Assembly: GCF_031454185.1 (NCBI RefSeq)
Contig: NZ_JAVDQI010000001.1
Location: 62,001 to 126,000, forward strand
Source: Methanococcoides alaskense
GTDB taxonomy: Archaea > Halobacteriota > Methanosarcinia > Methanosarcinales > Methanosarcinaceae
DNA length: 64,000 nt
Direction: 5' to 3'
A program made the position numbers and the translations under genes. The notes under the pieces were generated by a model. That model saw only the letters and a program-made list of their open reading frames with translations. It made no database searches and was not told where the DNA came from. Below are positions 1 through 7,266 of the stretch, piece by piece (the first letter of the stretch is position 1; each line of letters starts with the position of its first letter).

Positions 1-907
1 ATACTACCCTGTAATTCCATTCCCGAAAGAATAACGACGGTAAGGGGTCACAATAATACCTCTTAATTTTCCCATTAAACTTGATATATTTGTGAAGGAG
101 ATCTTTCCTTTTGTTAATTCGTTCCTGTTCTGTAGACTTCTTTACTTGGGCCTTTTCATCCTTTTCCTCTTGGAGATCTTTGTTGATCTTTTCTTTAGCA
201 AGGGAAATGGTATTGGAGAGGGCAAATTTTAGTTTATGATTATTGTTTTTCAGTTCTTGTACCTGTTGTTGCAACTGTTTAATCTGACTAATCGGATTAA
301 TCGGATTAATCTGGTTAATTTCGTTAACTTTGGAGGGATCTGGGGGATATTCGTGGGAAATGGTCGGGGAAAGGACTTCAACATATTCGATTTCAGGGGT
401 TTTGGTGTATTCTCCAGCAGCAAACCTCTCAACTCCAGCCATGAACCGCTCATCGTCTTTCAATAATCCCTGATATGCCACGATAGCTTTTTCCTGTGCT
501 CTTCTCTGTTTATCTTTTACAGAAAAATATACATCCTTGGCATTCATTCTCCCGTATTTGGTTAATTCATATTTACGGGGGGTTTGGTGGGAAATGGGAG
601 TAATATACCCTTTCCCAATATACTTGGAGAGCTGCACTCGGAACGAAGAATAGCTGCCTTTGTAAGCAATGGTATCATTGAGCTCCCGGCAAGTCATGGC
701 TATATCGCTTAACTGGAGAGTCTTCAGGACTTTAGCTTTCAGACTGAACCGTTTGTATTGTTTTGAACCTTTAATCTCTCCAGTTGGTTTCTCATAGACT
801 TTAGGAAGAGGTTTTGGGTTCTCTACATTTGCAGGAAGAATGCTCACATGATTTGCCGATGTTTTGAGAGTTTGCTTTTTGGTGGATTTATTGTTGGCGA
901 CTTTCAT
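1..907 (-). CDS. Winged-helix and coiled-coil protein, partial (runs off left edge)
   Basis: The frame is open from an ATG at 907 to the window edge, at least 302 codons without a stop; the C-terminus lies outside. I do not recognise the family. Residues about 55-125 (KVLKTLQLSDIA, then RELNDTI and YELTKYG) look like a winged helix. A low-complexity stretch of repeated Asn-Gln-Ile-Asn-Pro type follows near residue 190, encoded by short GATTAATCC repeats. After it comes a Lys/Glu/Gln-rich coiled coil. AGGAT precedes the ATG. The segment around residues 176-190 (IEYVEVLSPTIS) has counterparts in the repeat debris at 4980-5760, so a relative of this gene was once present there. A role in plasmid replication or partition is a guess from context only. 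Confidence 0.7.
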   Translation of the reverse strand, partial: MKVANNKSTKKQTLKTSANHVSILPANVENPKPLPKVYEKPTGEIKGSKQYKRFSLKAKVLKTLQLSDIAMTCRELNDTIAYKGSYSSFRVQLSKYIGKGYITPISHQTPRKYELTKYGRMNAKDVYFSVKDKQRRAQEKAIVAYQGLLKDDERFMAGVERFAAGEYTKTPEIEYVEVLSPTISHEYPPDPSKVNEINQINPINPISQIKQLQQQVQELKNNNHKLKFALSNTISLAKEKINKDLQEEKDEKAQVKKSTEQERINKRKDLLHKYIKFNGKIKRYYCDPLPSLFFREWNYRVV

Positions 908-1464
908 ATCCTTGCCCCGACCATATTCTTTTTAGCCAGTAGATTTTAAATTTTAGATCCTTTGCCCGACCATGTTCATTTTCTCCAATACCTATAATGA
1001 ATTATGGGTGGGTTAAAAAGTTAGGAAAACCTCTTACCAATACACATAATGGCATCAGGAGTGGTCATGTTACCTTGTTAAGTAGGTAACATAGTGTAAG
1101 AAGGCGTTTGTAATAAGGATTACTATTGGAAAATATTTGGAGTGGAGGGAGGGGGGATTTGCGATTGATTGTCCTAGGATAACTGGTAATTATTCAAAAT
1201 ATATTCAGACAAGAACTCAAAATTCCCCTAATTATCCAAGTTCTCCAAATTCCCTAATTCCTTCAGAAAGTAAAAAGTAGGATAATTTAGTGAATTTACT
1301 TAATATTTACATAGATGCGTGCTTACAAGATTGATTTTGTAAGATAATAGGGGAACTTGGGGAACTTAGTGAATTGGGTGAATTTACAAAAAAGTGTCAT
1401 AAATCAGCTTATAATGAAAATTGCTGATTCATGACCTGATTCATCCAATCGGCTGAAAATGATC
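908..1464. other. Intergenic region with repeat motifs, no gene seen
   Basis: No convincing coding sequence in 557 bases. Two copies of the CCCGACCAT motif (about 916-924 and 963-971) match the core of the repeat array at 5.0-5.75 kb. At 1205-1260 and 1345-1385 there are reiterated, partly inverted AAGTTC(C/T)CC and AATTCCC motifs in opposite orientation, which could be protein-binding iterons or a hairpin. The position, between a DUF3987 gene and another replication-type gene, would suit an origin, but nothing proves it. Confidence 0.3.
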
Positions 1465-3135
1465 TCATTCATCCATCAGTACAAGAATCTTGTCAACACC
1501 TTTCAACTGGGATTTAGTCAATGCACCTTTTGAAATATGTCGTATGGATTCAGTAGAATCTTGCTCTGCACGAAGCTTTGAAAGAATGCTATCGTCACTA
1601 TTAATTAAAAGATAACTTTTTGCCTTTGTTTTTTCGTCATCATATTCTACAATGGTCTCTGATTCAATTAACGTTGCAATACATTCTGTAAAATCTCTAC
1701 TTTTGAGTTTTGTACTTCTCAAAAGGTCAGAATGACCACAGGAACCACTCTTATCTCTTAATTTTTTCAGAACCTTCTCAATTTGATTGAATTTTTCATC
1801 TTCTTCAAGCCTTTCGATTACACAAATACAGGAAGGCAAAAAGTAAGTACCGACCAAATCGATTGCGACTTCTATTGATTCTTTTGTTATAGTATAGGAA
1901 ATTAGTCTTTTTCCCATTTCAATGAGCATTGCAATCTTTAGGACATAATCACTTGACCTTCCCAATGCTGAACTGTAAATATCGTTCTCAAATTTGTCAG
2001 CTTCAGTTTGCCATTCCCGTATTGTACCCTGATAAAGTACCAGTGCATCATCATCAAATCTCATTTCAATTTGACCTTGTAGATGATTGATAAATTGATA
2101 TATGGCATTTCCATGCTTAATTACATCTGACTGATTGTCAACATCTTCGTCAGTTTCCATGCCAATATCCATATATGGCTTTTGATAAGTAGGTGCAGCA
2201 AACAAGGTTCTGTAACCATACCCACATTCAAAGTCGATGATATTCATGACATTACAATATCTTGTTGTTGTTGTCGCATAATACGAGTTGATGTAGGGGT
2301 TATTAACAATAAATTCGGTAGGACCATCTTTTTTTTTACCACTAGATAATGTTTTCTTGGTACCCAGTCCATCATAAAATTTACAAAATTCATCAAATAT
2401 ACCTTCATTGTACTTTTTATGATATTTAGCCATCAAACCAGCGGATTCATCGGAAACTAAATTTTGGTGGGAGTTTACTGATAATGATTCGATTAATCCT
2501 TCAACTGAATGTGCATCATCAATAAGCTTTGTGTCTGTGATTCTTTCATATGTCCACCTGCATTTCTTGGCAGCTGTACTCTTGCGACTTGTTGTCGATT
2601 TCCCAAGAATTTGGACAAAAATATTAGCTTTGATTTCCCCTTGCTTCGTTTTAAGAATTATTTTTCCGTCGTTCCAAGCTGCTAGAAGCCACAATGCACT
2701 GCACACATTGTATTCGTAGTAAGCATCTGTCAAACCATTTACCCATCTGGTGTAGACATTAATGAAATGGTCGGTAGGTAAGATTTTGTTTAGGTCAGGC
2801 ATTCGTAGGTCGATGTCCTTCCATTTATTCCGAGCTACCCCTTCTTTGCTAAGTATGAGAGTTCCTAAGTCTTTAGGATCAATATAAATATTGAACATAA
2901 AGTAAAAGCAAGAGAACAAAAGCATTGTTTCATCATCAGAAACCACTTGTTTGTGTTCCCAATGAACCTTTTTCTTTTTGCAAGAAACAGATTTTTCCTT
3001 CGTTTTAGTGCAGGTTGACTCTGATGAGACTTTGCCACTCTCAACTGGTTCAAGGCACTCTGCCGGAATTGTAATTGGAAAAGAAGGGTGAGCTAATCCA
3101 AGAATAGCCGGCTTCTCTTTCACAGAAGATGTCAT
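1465..3135 (-). CDS. DUF3987-like replication or helicase protein of mobile elements
   Basis: 556 aa. Residues 178-187 read GKSTTSRKST, a P-loop variant typical of DUF3987 proteins, which occur in plasmids, proviruses and integrative elements and are thought to act as primase-associated helicases. The first 60 residues are Lys/Ser-rich and lack the primase domain sometimes fused to this family. The segment from about residue 450 looks like a small winged helix (LRSTKLKSRDFTECIATL). A strong GGAGGAG site precedes the ATG. It is the last clear gene of a minus-strand cluster of small genes (3258-4101). It supports a mobile-element origin of the left end. Function is inferred from the family; the family assignment rests on motif pattern only. 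Confidence 0.7.
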   Translation of the reverse strand: MTSSVKEKPAILGLAHPSFPITIPAECLEPVESGKVSSESTCTKTKEKSVSCKKKKVHWEHKQVVSDDETMLLFSCFYFMFNIYIDPKDLGTLILSKEGVARNKWKDIDLRMPDLNKILPTDHFINVYTRWVNGLTDAYYEYNVCSALWLLAAWNDGKIILKTKQGEIKANIFVQILGKSTTSRKSTAAKKCRWTYERITDTKLIDDAHSVEGLIESLSVNSHQNLVSDESAGLMAKYHKKYNEGIFDEFCKFYDGLGTKKTLSSGKKKDGPTEFIVNNPYINSYYATTTTRYCNVMNIIDFECGYGYRTLFAAPTYQKPYMDIGMETDEDVDNQSDVIKHGNAIYQFINHLQGQIEMRFDDDALVLYQGTIREWQTEADKFENDIYSSALGRSSDYVLKIAMLIEMGKRLISYTITKESIEVAIDLVGTYFLPSCICVIERLEEDEKFNQIEKVLKKLRDKSGSCGHSDLLRSTKLKSRDFTECIATLIESETIVEYDDEKTKAKSYLLINSDDSILSKLRAEQDSTESIRHISKGALTKSQLKGVDKILVLMDE

Positions 3136-3257
3136 TTATATCTCCTCCCTCAGTTCATTCAGTATCATTGTGAATCAACATCCCTTTGTCTCTTGCTTTC
3201 AATTTCATCGTATGCCTCTTGTAAATCCGGGCGAGACATTTCGTAAGGAGTTAAGCC

Positions 3258-3578
3258 CTATTCATAGGCCATATAGGCTTCAGAAAATATCATATATACA
3301 TTTTCCCTCCACGATTCTTTCAGCATTCTTTCATATTCTGAATCAAAAACCACATCATGGTGAGTGATGCCAACATTACTTACTTTTCGTAACTTGGCTT
3401 CAACTTTTTCACGCATCCAGTCCAAATCAGATTCAAAGAATTGTGGATGTCTGCAATGATCTCCAAGACAAAATCTTAAATCATCTTCGAGATAAGATAT
3501 ATTCAACTGGATAGTCATAATCCTTTGGCTGTGAATGTTTAGTGGAACCTTCTGGTGTTCCTTTTTAATAAATGACAT
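3258..3578 (-). CDS. Hypothetical protein, 106 aa
   Basis: The chosen start is the internal ATG at 3578, preceded by GGTGATA, rather than a start 27 bases upstream without such a site. The product is acidic and soluble, with His/Cys residues in the middle (FCLGDHCRHPQFF) that might bind metal. No family recognised. It lies 122 bases upstream of the DUF3987 gene on the same strand and downstream of the 49-aa gene, so it probably belongs to the same transcript. Small genes of this sort are common in archaeal plasmids and viruses. Confidence 0.6.
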   Translation of the reverse strand: MSFIKKEHQKVPLNIHSQRIMTIQLNISYLEDDLRFCLGDHCRHPQFFESDLDWMREKVEAKLRKVSNVGITHHDVVFDSEYERMLKESWRENVYMIFSEAYMAYE

Positions 3579-3656
3579 ATTATCACCATTTAGATCTATT
3601 TTCAATTAATTGCGATGATGTTTCAATCTAGAAACAAAATTAGTTTCTGCTTTTGC

Positions 3657-3806
3657 TTATTCTGCAGTTGCTGTCTCAATGACTAACTTGGCTAATCCAA
3701 AATGGAGGGTGTCCCCATGTGATTGCCAAGCGTTCAGTAGTTCGGACTCATTTTGAACAAGATATACCGAGTATTCTTTGAAGTCCATATTATCGATGTC
3801 AGTCAT
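3657..3806 (-). CDS. Hypothetical small protein, 49 aa
   Basis: ATG at 3806 preceded by GAAGGGAGA, a good ribosome site 8 bases upstream. The start overlaps the stop of the 24-codon frame upstream in an ATGA arrangement, which suggests translational coupling. The acidic product (begins MTDIDNMDFKEY, ends IETATAE) has no recognised family. It sits in the minus-strand run of small genes upstream of the DUF3987 gene. Confidence 0.5.
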   Translation of the reverse strand: MTDIDNMDFKEYSVYLVQNESELLNAWQSHGDTLHFGLAKLVIETATAE

Positions 3807-3877
3807 AACAGACCATCTCCCTTCGAAGGAGGAAAACGCATAAGTACCAATAAAAATACGTTACTATTAATAATCAT
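3803..3877 (-). CDS. Possible 24-aa leader peptide
   Basis: A 24-codon frame starts at ATG 3877, right after a strong AAGGAGGT site that follows the stop of the AbrB-like gene. It ends in TGA overlapping the ATG of the 49-aa gene. The peptide is hydrophobic in its first half (VFLLVLM). The strong ribosome site and the overlap are the only evidence that it is translated; it may be a coupling leader rather than a functional protein. Confidence 0.3.
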   Translation of the reverse strand: MIINSNVFLLVLMRFPPSKGDGLL

Positions 3878-3891
3878 TTTAGTTAACCTCC

Positions 3892-4101
3892 TTAGGTAGA
3901 CTTGAATGGTTGTTTGTTTCCAATTTCCGGTTCTCGACCAAAAGTTTCGGAGATTGGAGACACAATCAGTTTTCCTTTTTCTATCGTTATAGCTACTTTT
4001 CCTCCGGCATTAATTCCGACATTTGCTGCCAGAGCAGGTGGGATGCATATTCGAAAGGTGCTAGTTTGAGCACCACTTACTGTTCTAATATTTTCCGGGA
4101 T
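3892..4101 (-). CDS. AbrB/SpoVT-fold DNA-binding protein (antitoxin-like), no canonical start codon
   Basis: A 69-residue frame fits the AbrB/MazE swapped-hairpin domain: TFRICIPPALAANVGINAGG followed by KVAITIEKGKLIVSP. Proteins of this fold bind DNA as dimers and serve as antitoxins or as element-encoded regulators. A textbook GGAGG lies at 4108-4112, but there is no ATG, GTG or TTG in frame between the upstream stop and the domain. The best-spaced candidate is ATC at 4101 (coordinates given from there); the preceding TTA may be a mutated start. It may therefore be a recent pseudogene or use a rare start. It heads the minus-strand cluster towards the DUF3987 gene, so autoregulation of the replication module is plausible. 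Confidence 0.55.
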   Translation of the reverse strand: MPENIRTVSGAQTSTFRICIPPALAANVGINAGGKVAITIEKGKLIVSPISETFGREPEIGNKQPFKST

Positions 4102-4431
4102 TTTTAATTCCTCCTTAGGGATTAATTGTCAGTTATCTGACATTAGTTCTGTTAGATTGGCGACTTAAAAAGCTTCGCTTCAATTTATTAAAAACGGCTA
4201 GCTGCCACCACTTTGCAAACATTTACGAGGTATTTGGGGGGAGCTTTGCGTTTTTAGACAACAAATATGATTCGATACTCAAAAAAACAACAAACAATTT
4301 CGGTTCATAACTTGGCAATAAAAAAGCAACCGAGTCGCAGAGCTACGTTTCTTCGTTTCAGCAAATTTATAAGAATTATTACAAAACTCTTTTTATTTCG
4401 CTAGCATGCGGCACGACCAAGGTGTATATAT

Positions 4432-4503
4432 TCTAGCACCTACTATAATATCTACATTAACTCCTCGAAAATCTAGCACCTATTATAATGACTGCATTAA
4501 CTC
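4432..4503 (+). repeat. Two 32-bp imperfect direct repeats, period 40
   Basis: TCTAGCACCTA(C/T)TATAAT followed by an imperfect (A/T)CT(A/G)CATTAACTC occurs at 4432-4463 and again at 4472-4503. The pair lies in a non-coding stretch (4102-4767) upstream of the AbrB-like gene. In the rest of that stretch I see no gene, only AT-rich sequence. The repeats could be operator sites for the adjacent AbrB-like regulator or remnants of a mobile element border. Confidence 0.45.
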
Positions 4504-4962
4504 ATAGAGTTAGTGAGCTTGTTACAACCTTTAATGAAGTGGGTTATAATTTGCAATCTTAAAGAGCGACATGATCTTTGGGTATTCTTTACTTGTAATA
4601 ATATATTTGTAGACTAAGCTGTAATTTCTTATAAAACAATTTTTAGTGTTATACTTATAGTTTTAACTATTACATCACAACAGTGAGAAGGAGAAAGGGC
4701 TATAATTCATTCTCCTAATCAAAATATTTGTCCTGTTTTCAATGAATTACTTAAGTTTTATGATCAAATGACCTGCGAGGCTACACCGGTGATTGAAACT
4801 AAAGCTGTTGCGAGTAAAAAAGGCAATACAGGTGTTTCAGAATCGAATGCATACAAAAAGTGGTTATCAGCAGAAGACAAGCTGATTGTTAAAATGCGTG
4901 ACTCTGGAGAACAAACTAGTGAAATAGCAGTTAGGATGAAAAGGAAGGAAGGAGAGGTCAAA

Positions 4963-5404
4963 AGGTGGAGCAACCTTACTAGAATCAAATCCTTTTCCCC
5001 GACCACATTACCCCATAAATCCACCAAAATCGAATATATTGAATAGCTTTTTCCCGACTATTTCCCACGAAAATCCACCGAAATCTAGAAGTCTTCTAGC
5101 CCCCAGATAGTAGCAATAAAAACAAAGGTCTCTTGTCCAATAAATCTCAAAATTAAAGCCACGGTTCGGACAAAGCTTTTGTCTATATATTTCATGCCCT
5201 CTATTATTTCAAGATACTCAACAGATCCATCAGTTCAACACCAAGAAAATGCCTTATTATTCTTACTCCTTACTGTCGTTCAAAGACTGTCGAACAGCAT
5301 TCGACTCGGACGGTACGGGAGAGGGACAGCAGGGGGCGGGAAGGGTGGAGCAACCTTACTAGAGTCAAATCCTTTTCCCCGACCACATTGCCCCTTAAAT
5401 CCAC
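4963..5404 (+). repeat. Pair of about 64-bp direct repeats
   Basis: A segment beginning GGTGGAGCAACCTTACTAGA at about 4963-5026 recurs, with a few substitutions, at about 5341-5404. Both copies continue into the CCCGACCACATT core of the array to the right. The 315 bases between hold a G-rich patch (5305-5345) unlike its surroundings. The pair indicates a segmental duplication, or recombination within the decayed region. Confidence 0.6.
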
Positions 5405-5460
5405 CAAATTCGACGAAATTAAACATATTAAATGCCTTTACCCGACCATATTACTCAGAT

Positions 5461-5682
5461 GATCTGATAAAAACCACCAAAGTCCACCAAAATGGAATAT
5501 ATTGAATGCCTTTACCCGACCACATTACTCCGAAGATCTGATAAAAACCACCAAAGTCTACCAAAATGGAATATATTGAATACCTTTACCCGACCACATT
5601 ACTCCGAAGATCTGATAAAAACCACCAAAGTCTACCAAAATGGAATATATTGAATACCTTTCTCCCGACCATTTCCTCCAAA
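5461..5682 (+). repeat. 74-bp tandem repeat, three near-identical copies plus diverged flanking copies
   Basis: GATCTGATAAAAACCACCAA starts at 5461, 5535 and 5609, so the unit is 74 bp. Each unit contains AATATATTGAAT and CCCGACCA. Diverged copies extend to both sides (about 4990-5085, 5380-5460 and 5683-5760). Since 74 is not a multiple of three, the array does not encode a repeated protein today. The CCCGACCA core also occurs at about 917 and 963, and inverted within the gene at 361-368. It could be an iteron-like or centromere-like site of the element, or a minisatellite grown in a dead gene. There are no spacers of unique sequence, so it is not a CRISPR array. Confidence 0.7.
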
Positions 5683-5986
5683 AATATCCCAAAATCACCA
5701 ACATTCGATGAAATCAAACATATTGAGTGCCTCTACCCAACCATATTACTCCGATAATCCGATAAAAACCACCAGAATCCACGAAAGTTAACCAAATTAG
5801 CCTGAAATTGGATTAAACAATTGCAACAAACACTACATTAACTGGAAGCCGGGCATGAGATGCCTGAAAATTGTGATTTACTTGAGGGATGGATTGTTGA
5901 CCCTGAGTTATTAAGTAATCAATTATGATGGCTGAATAAAGCAATTGTGTTAACTAATCAAGAATATATAGAATTTTTATAATGCA

Positions 5987-6571
5987 TCATAAGATTGAAC
6001 AAAGATCATCATCAGGATATCCAAGAACATTAATTGTCCCGAATTCATCAATTGTTATCTCTACTTGATTTGTCCCATCATCTAGATCAAGATCATTATA
6101 AATTTCATTCTGGACAAGCAATATTTGGTTTCGCGAACCTCTCCACTTCAAATTTAAATCGCGTTCATCTTCTTTATACCTACCAGATACTAAAATATCA
6201 GCCATTTCACATATTTTAGATTTAAGATTATCGTTTTTGATCTCATCCATTTGATATCCTGTATAAAGCATTACACTTACATTCTTTTCCTGGAGAGATG
6301 TTAACAGCCAGTACAGATTATGTGCTTGTTCTAGGGGTTCACCACCAAGAACTGTTAACCCATCCAATTCAGAATAAGCTAGAATCTCATGCAAAAGTTT
6401 TTCTCTTTCAACCAAATTACATGGCTCAAAACTCCACATCGATTTATTCCAGCAGCCTGGACATGCAAGAGAACAACCCTGGAACCAGATCACAAAACGT
6501 TTCCCAGGACCGTAAATTTCACTGCCATGCTCAATGTGAGCAATATTGAAACATGTTCCATGCTCTTGCAT
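5987..6571 (-). CDS. Small radical SAM protein, anaerobic ribonucleotide reductase activase (NrdG)-like
   Basis: About 194 aa. The CX3CX2C cluster motif (CSLACPGC, followed by WN) near residue 35 would bind a 4Fe-4S cluster and S-adenosylmethionine; VLGGEPLEQ further on matches the GGEP motif of activase-like radical SAM enzymes. NrdG installs a glycyl radical on a partner, but no glycyl-radical enzyme is encoded nearby. The start at 6571 was chosen because GGAGT precedes it and it avoids overlap with the gene upstream. It is the last gene of a seven-gene minus-strand operon beginning at 15783. Its substrate is unknown; the context suggests it modifies or primes another operon component, perhaps the Ycf35-like protein. 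The fold assignment is firm, the role is open. Confidence 0.8.
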   Translation of the reverse strand: MQEHGTCFNIAHIEHGSEIYGPGKRFVIWFQGCSLACPGCWNKSMWSFEPCNLVEREKLLHEILAYSELDGLTVLGGEPLEQAHNLYWLLTSLQEKNVSVMLYTGYQMDEIKNDNLKSKICEMADILVSGRYKEDERDLNLKWRGSRNQILLVQNEIYNDLDLDDGTNQVEITIDEFGTINVLGYPDDDLCSIL

Positions 6572-6584
6572 CAAAGAACTCCTA

Positions 6585-7055
6585 TCAGTATACTGTACGA
6601 GTAAGAACAAGCTTTACTTTATTTCCTTGCCTGCTTTCTTTAATCATATATCCCTGTCCTTTAGCACGATCAATCGTCTCATTACGTATTTTCTCAACAT
6701 ACTGTTTTTTTATTTCTTCCTCACGTATTCTCTCTTCTTCTGCCAACCTTTCAATCATTTGACCATAAGCATTTTTATATGCTTTTTCAACAGCATTCAA
6801 AAAGCTTGTCACCGTCTTCCATTCACGGAAATTGATAGAGGTCCATGGATAATTTGTTATTTCAGCACTTGAATCATGTTGAAAATTAAAGGCGCCATTT
6901 TTACCCAGCTCAAAGCTCTGATGACCATAGTAATCCTTCCGATCTGTGATTATTCTAGTACCCTCAACATTGTATTCAACTCCCAATTCATCCAATGCTT
7001 CTAAAAGAATATCTTGATTTGTAAATGGTGTAACTGTTTTAACAACTGCACTCAT
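6585..7055 (-). CDS. Ycf35/DUF1257 family protein
   Basis: 156 aa. The pattern matches DUF1257 (chloroplast Ycf35 and bacterial relatives): an N-terminal LLEALDELG segment, a central ITNYPWTSINFREWKTVTSF with conserved aromatics, and a C-terminal GYMIKESRQGNKVKLVLTR strand pair. The biochemical function of the family is not known to me. The ATG overlaps the stop of the DUF2997 gene by four bases, so the two are probably co-translated, and the radical SAM gene follows after 13 bases. DUF1257 and DUF2997 proteins are commonly neighbours of Ycf46-type AAA ATPases, as here. Residues 100-125 are Glu/Arg-rich and probably helical. Confidence 0.75.
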   Translation of the reverse strand: MSAVVKTVTPFTNQDILLEALDELGVEYNVEGTRIITDRKDYYGHQSFELGKNGAFNFQHDSSAEITNYPWTSINFREWKTVTSFLNAVEKAYKNAYGQMIERLAEEERIREEEIKKQYVEKIRNETIDRAKGQGYMIKESRQGNKVKLVLTRTVY

Positions 7056-7264
7056 AGTTGTTTCCCACCTATTGATTGCTTTTGTTGAGAGATGATCGTA
7101 TCTTTTTGGTAGAAATCATCAGTCGGTTTTAGGGCCGATGGACTTAACTCTTCATCCAGTAGCTTCTGAAGCTCATTCAGGCAAGCTTCACCTTTGAATC
7201 CAGACGTTTTTGCTGTGATCTTGCCTTCTTCATCTATTTCAATAGTAATCCTTTGTTCTGCCAA
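7052..7264 (-). CDS. DUF2997 family small protein
   Basis: 70 aa, with the short pattern typical of DUF2997: an N-terminal strand pair (ITIEIDEEGKITAKTSGF), then GEACLNELQKLLDEEL with one conserved cysteine. Members are tiny partners of DUF1257 proteins; the function is unknown. Its stop overlaps the start of the DUF1257 gene, and only two bases separate it from the coiled-coil gene upstream. Given the adjacent radical SAM gene, its lone Cys and exposed tail make it a possible modified carrier peptide, but that is speculation. Confidence 0.7.
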   Translation of the reverse strand: MAEQRITIEIDEEGKITAKTSGFKGEACLNELQKLLDEELSPSALKPTDDFYQKDTIISQQKQSIGGKQL

Positions 7265-7266
7265 AA

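Larger units (their letters stand above)
4768..5980 (+). pseudogene. Decayed gene remnant with repeat expansion
   Basis: The stretch is broken in all frames. A piece at 4768-5046 (KKWLSAEDKLIVKMRDSGE) resembles an HTH segment and runs into KIEYIE. Further on, translated pieces such as EYIEYLYPTT and ILNTFLPTISS echo the IEYVEVLSPTIS segment of the left-edge gene (1-907). Near 5810-5835 the DNA encodes IKQLQQ, again as in that gene. At 5860-5980 a piece (MPENCDLLEGWIVDPELL) is interrupted by TGA. I read this as a decayed relative of the left-edge gene that was expanded by tandem duplication. The short open frames inside are not believable genes. Confidence 0.5.

Noticed and set aside
5179..5757. 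Short open frames in the repeat region as genes
   Set aside because: They run through tandem repeats whose unit is not a multiple of three and have no ribosome sites.
5461..5760. CRISPR array
   Set aside because: The 74-bp units are directly adjacent, without unique spacers, and no cas genes are near.
5987..6571. Prokaryotic viperin
   Set aside because: The protein is too short, and its motifs (CX3CX2C followed by WN, GGEP) are those of NrdG-like activases.
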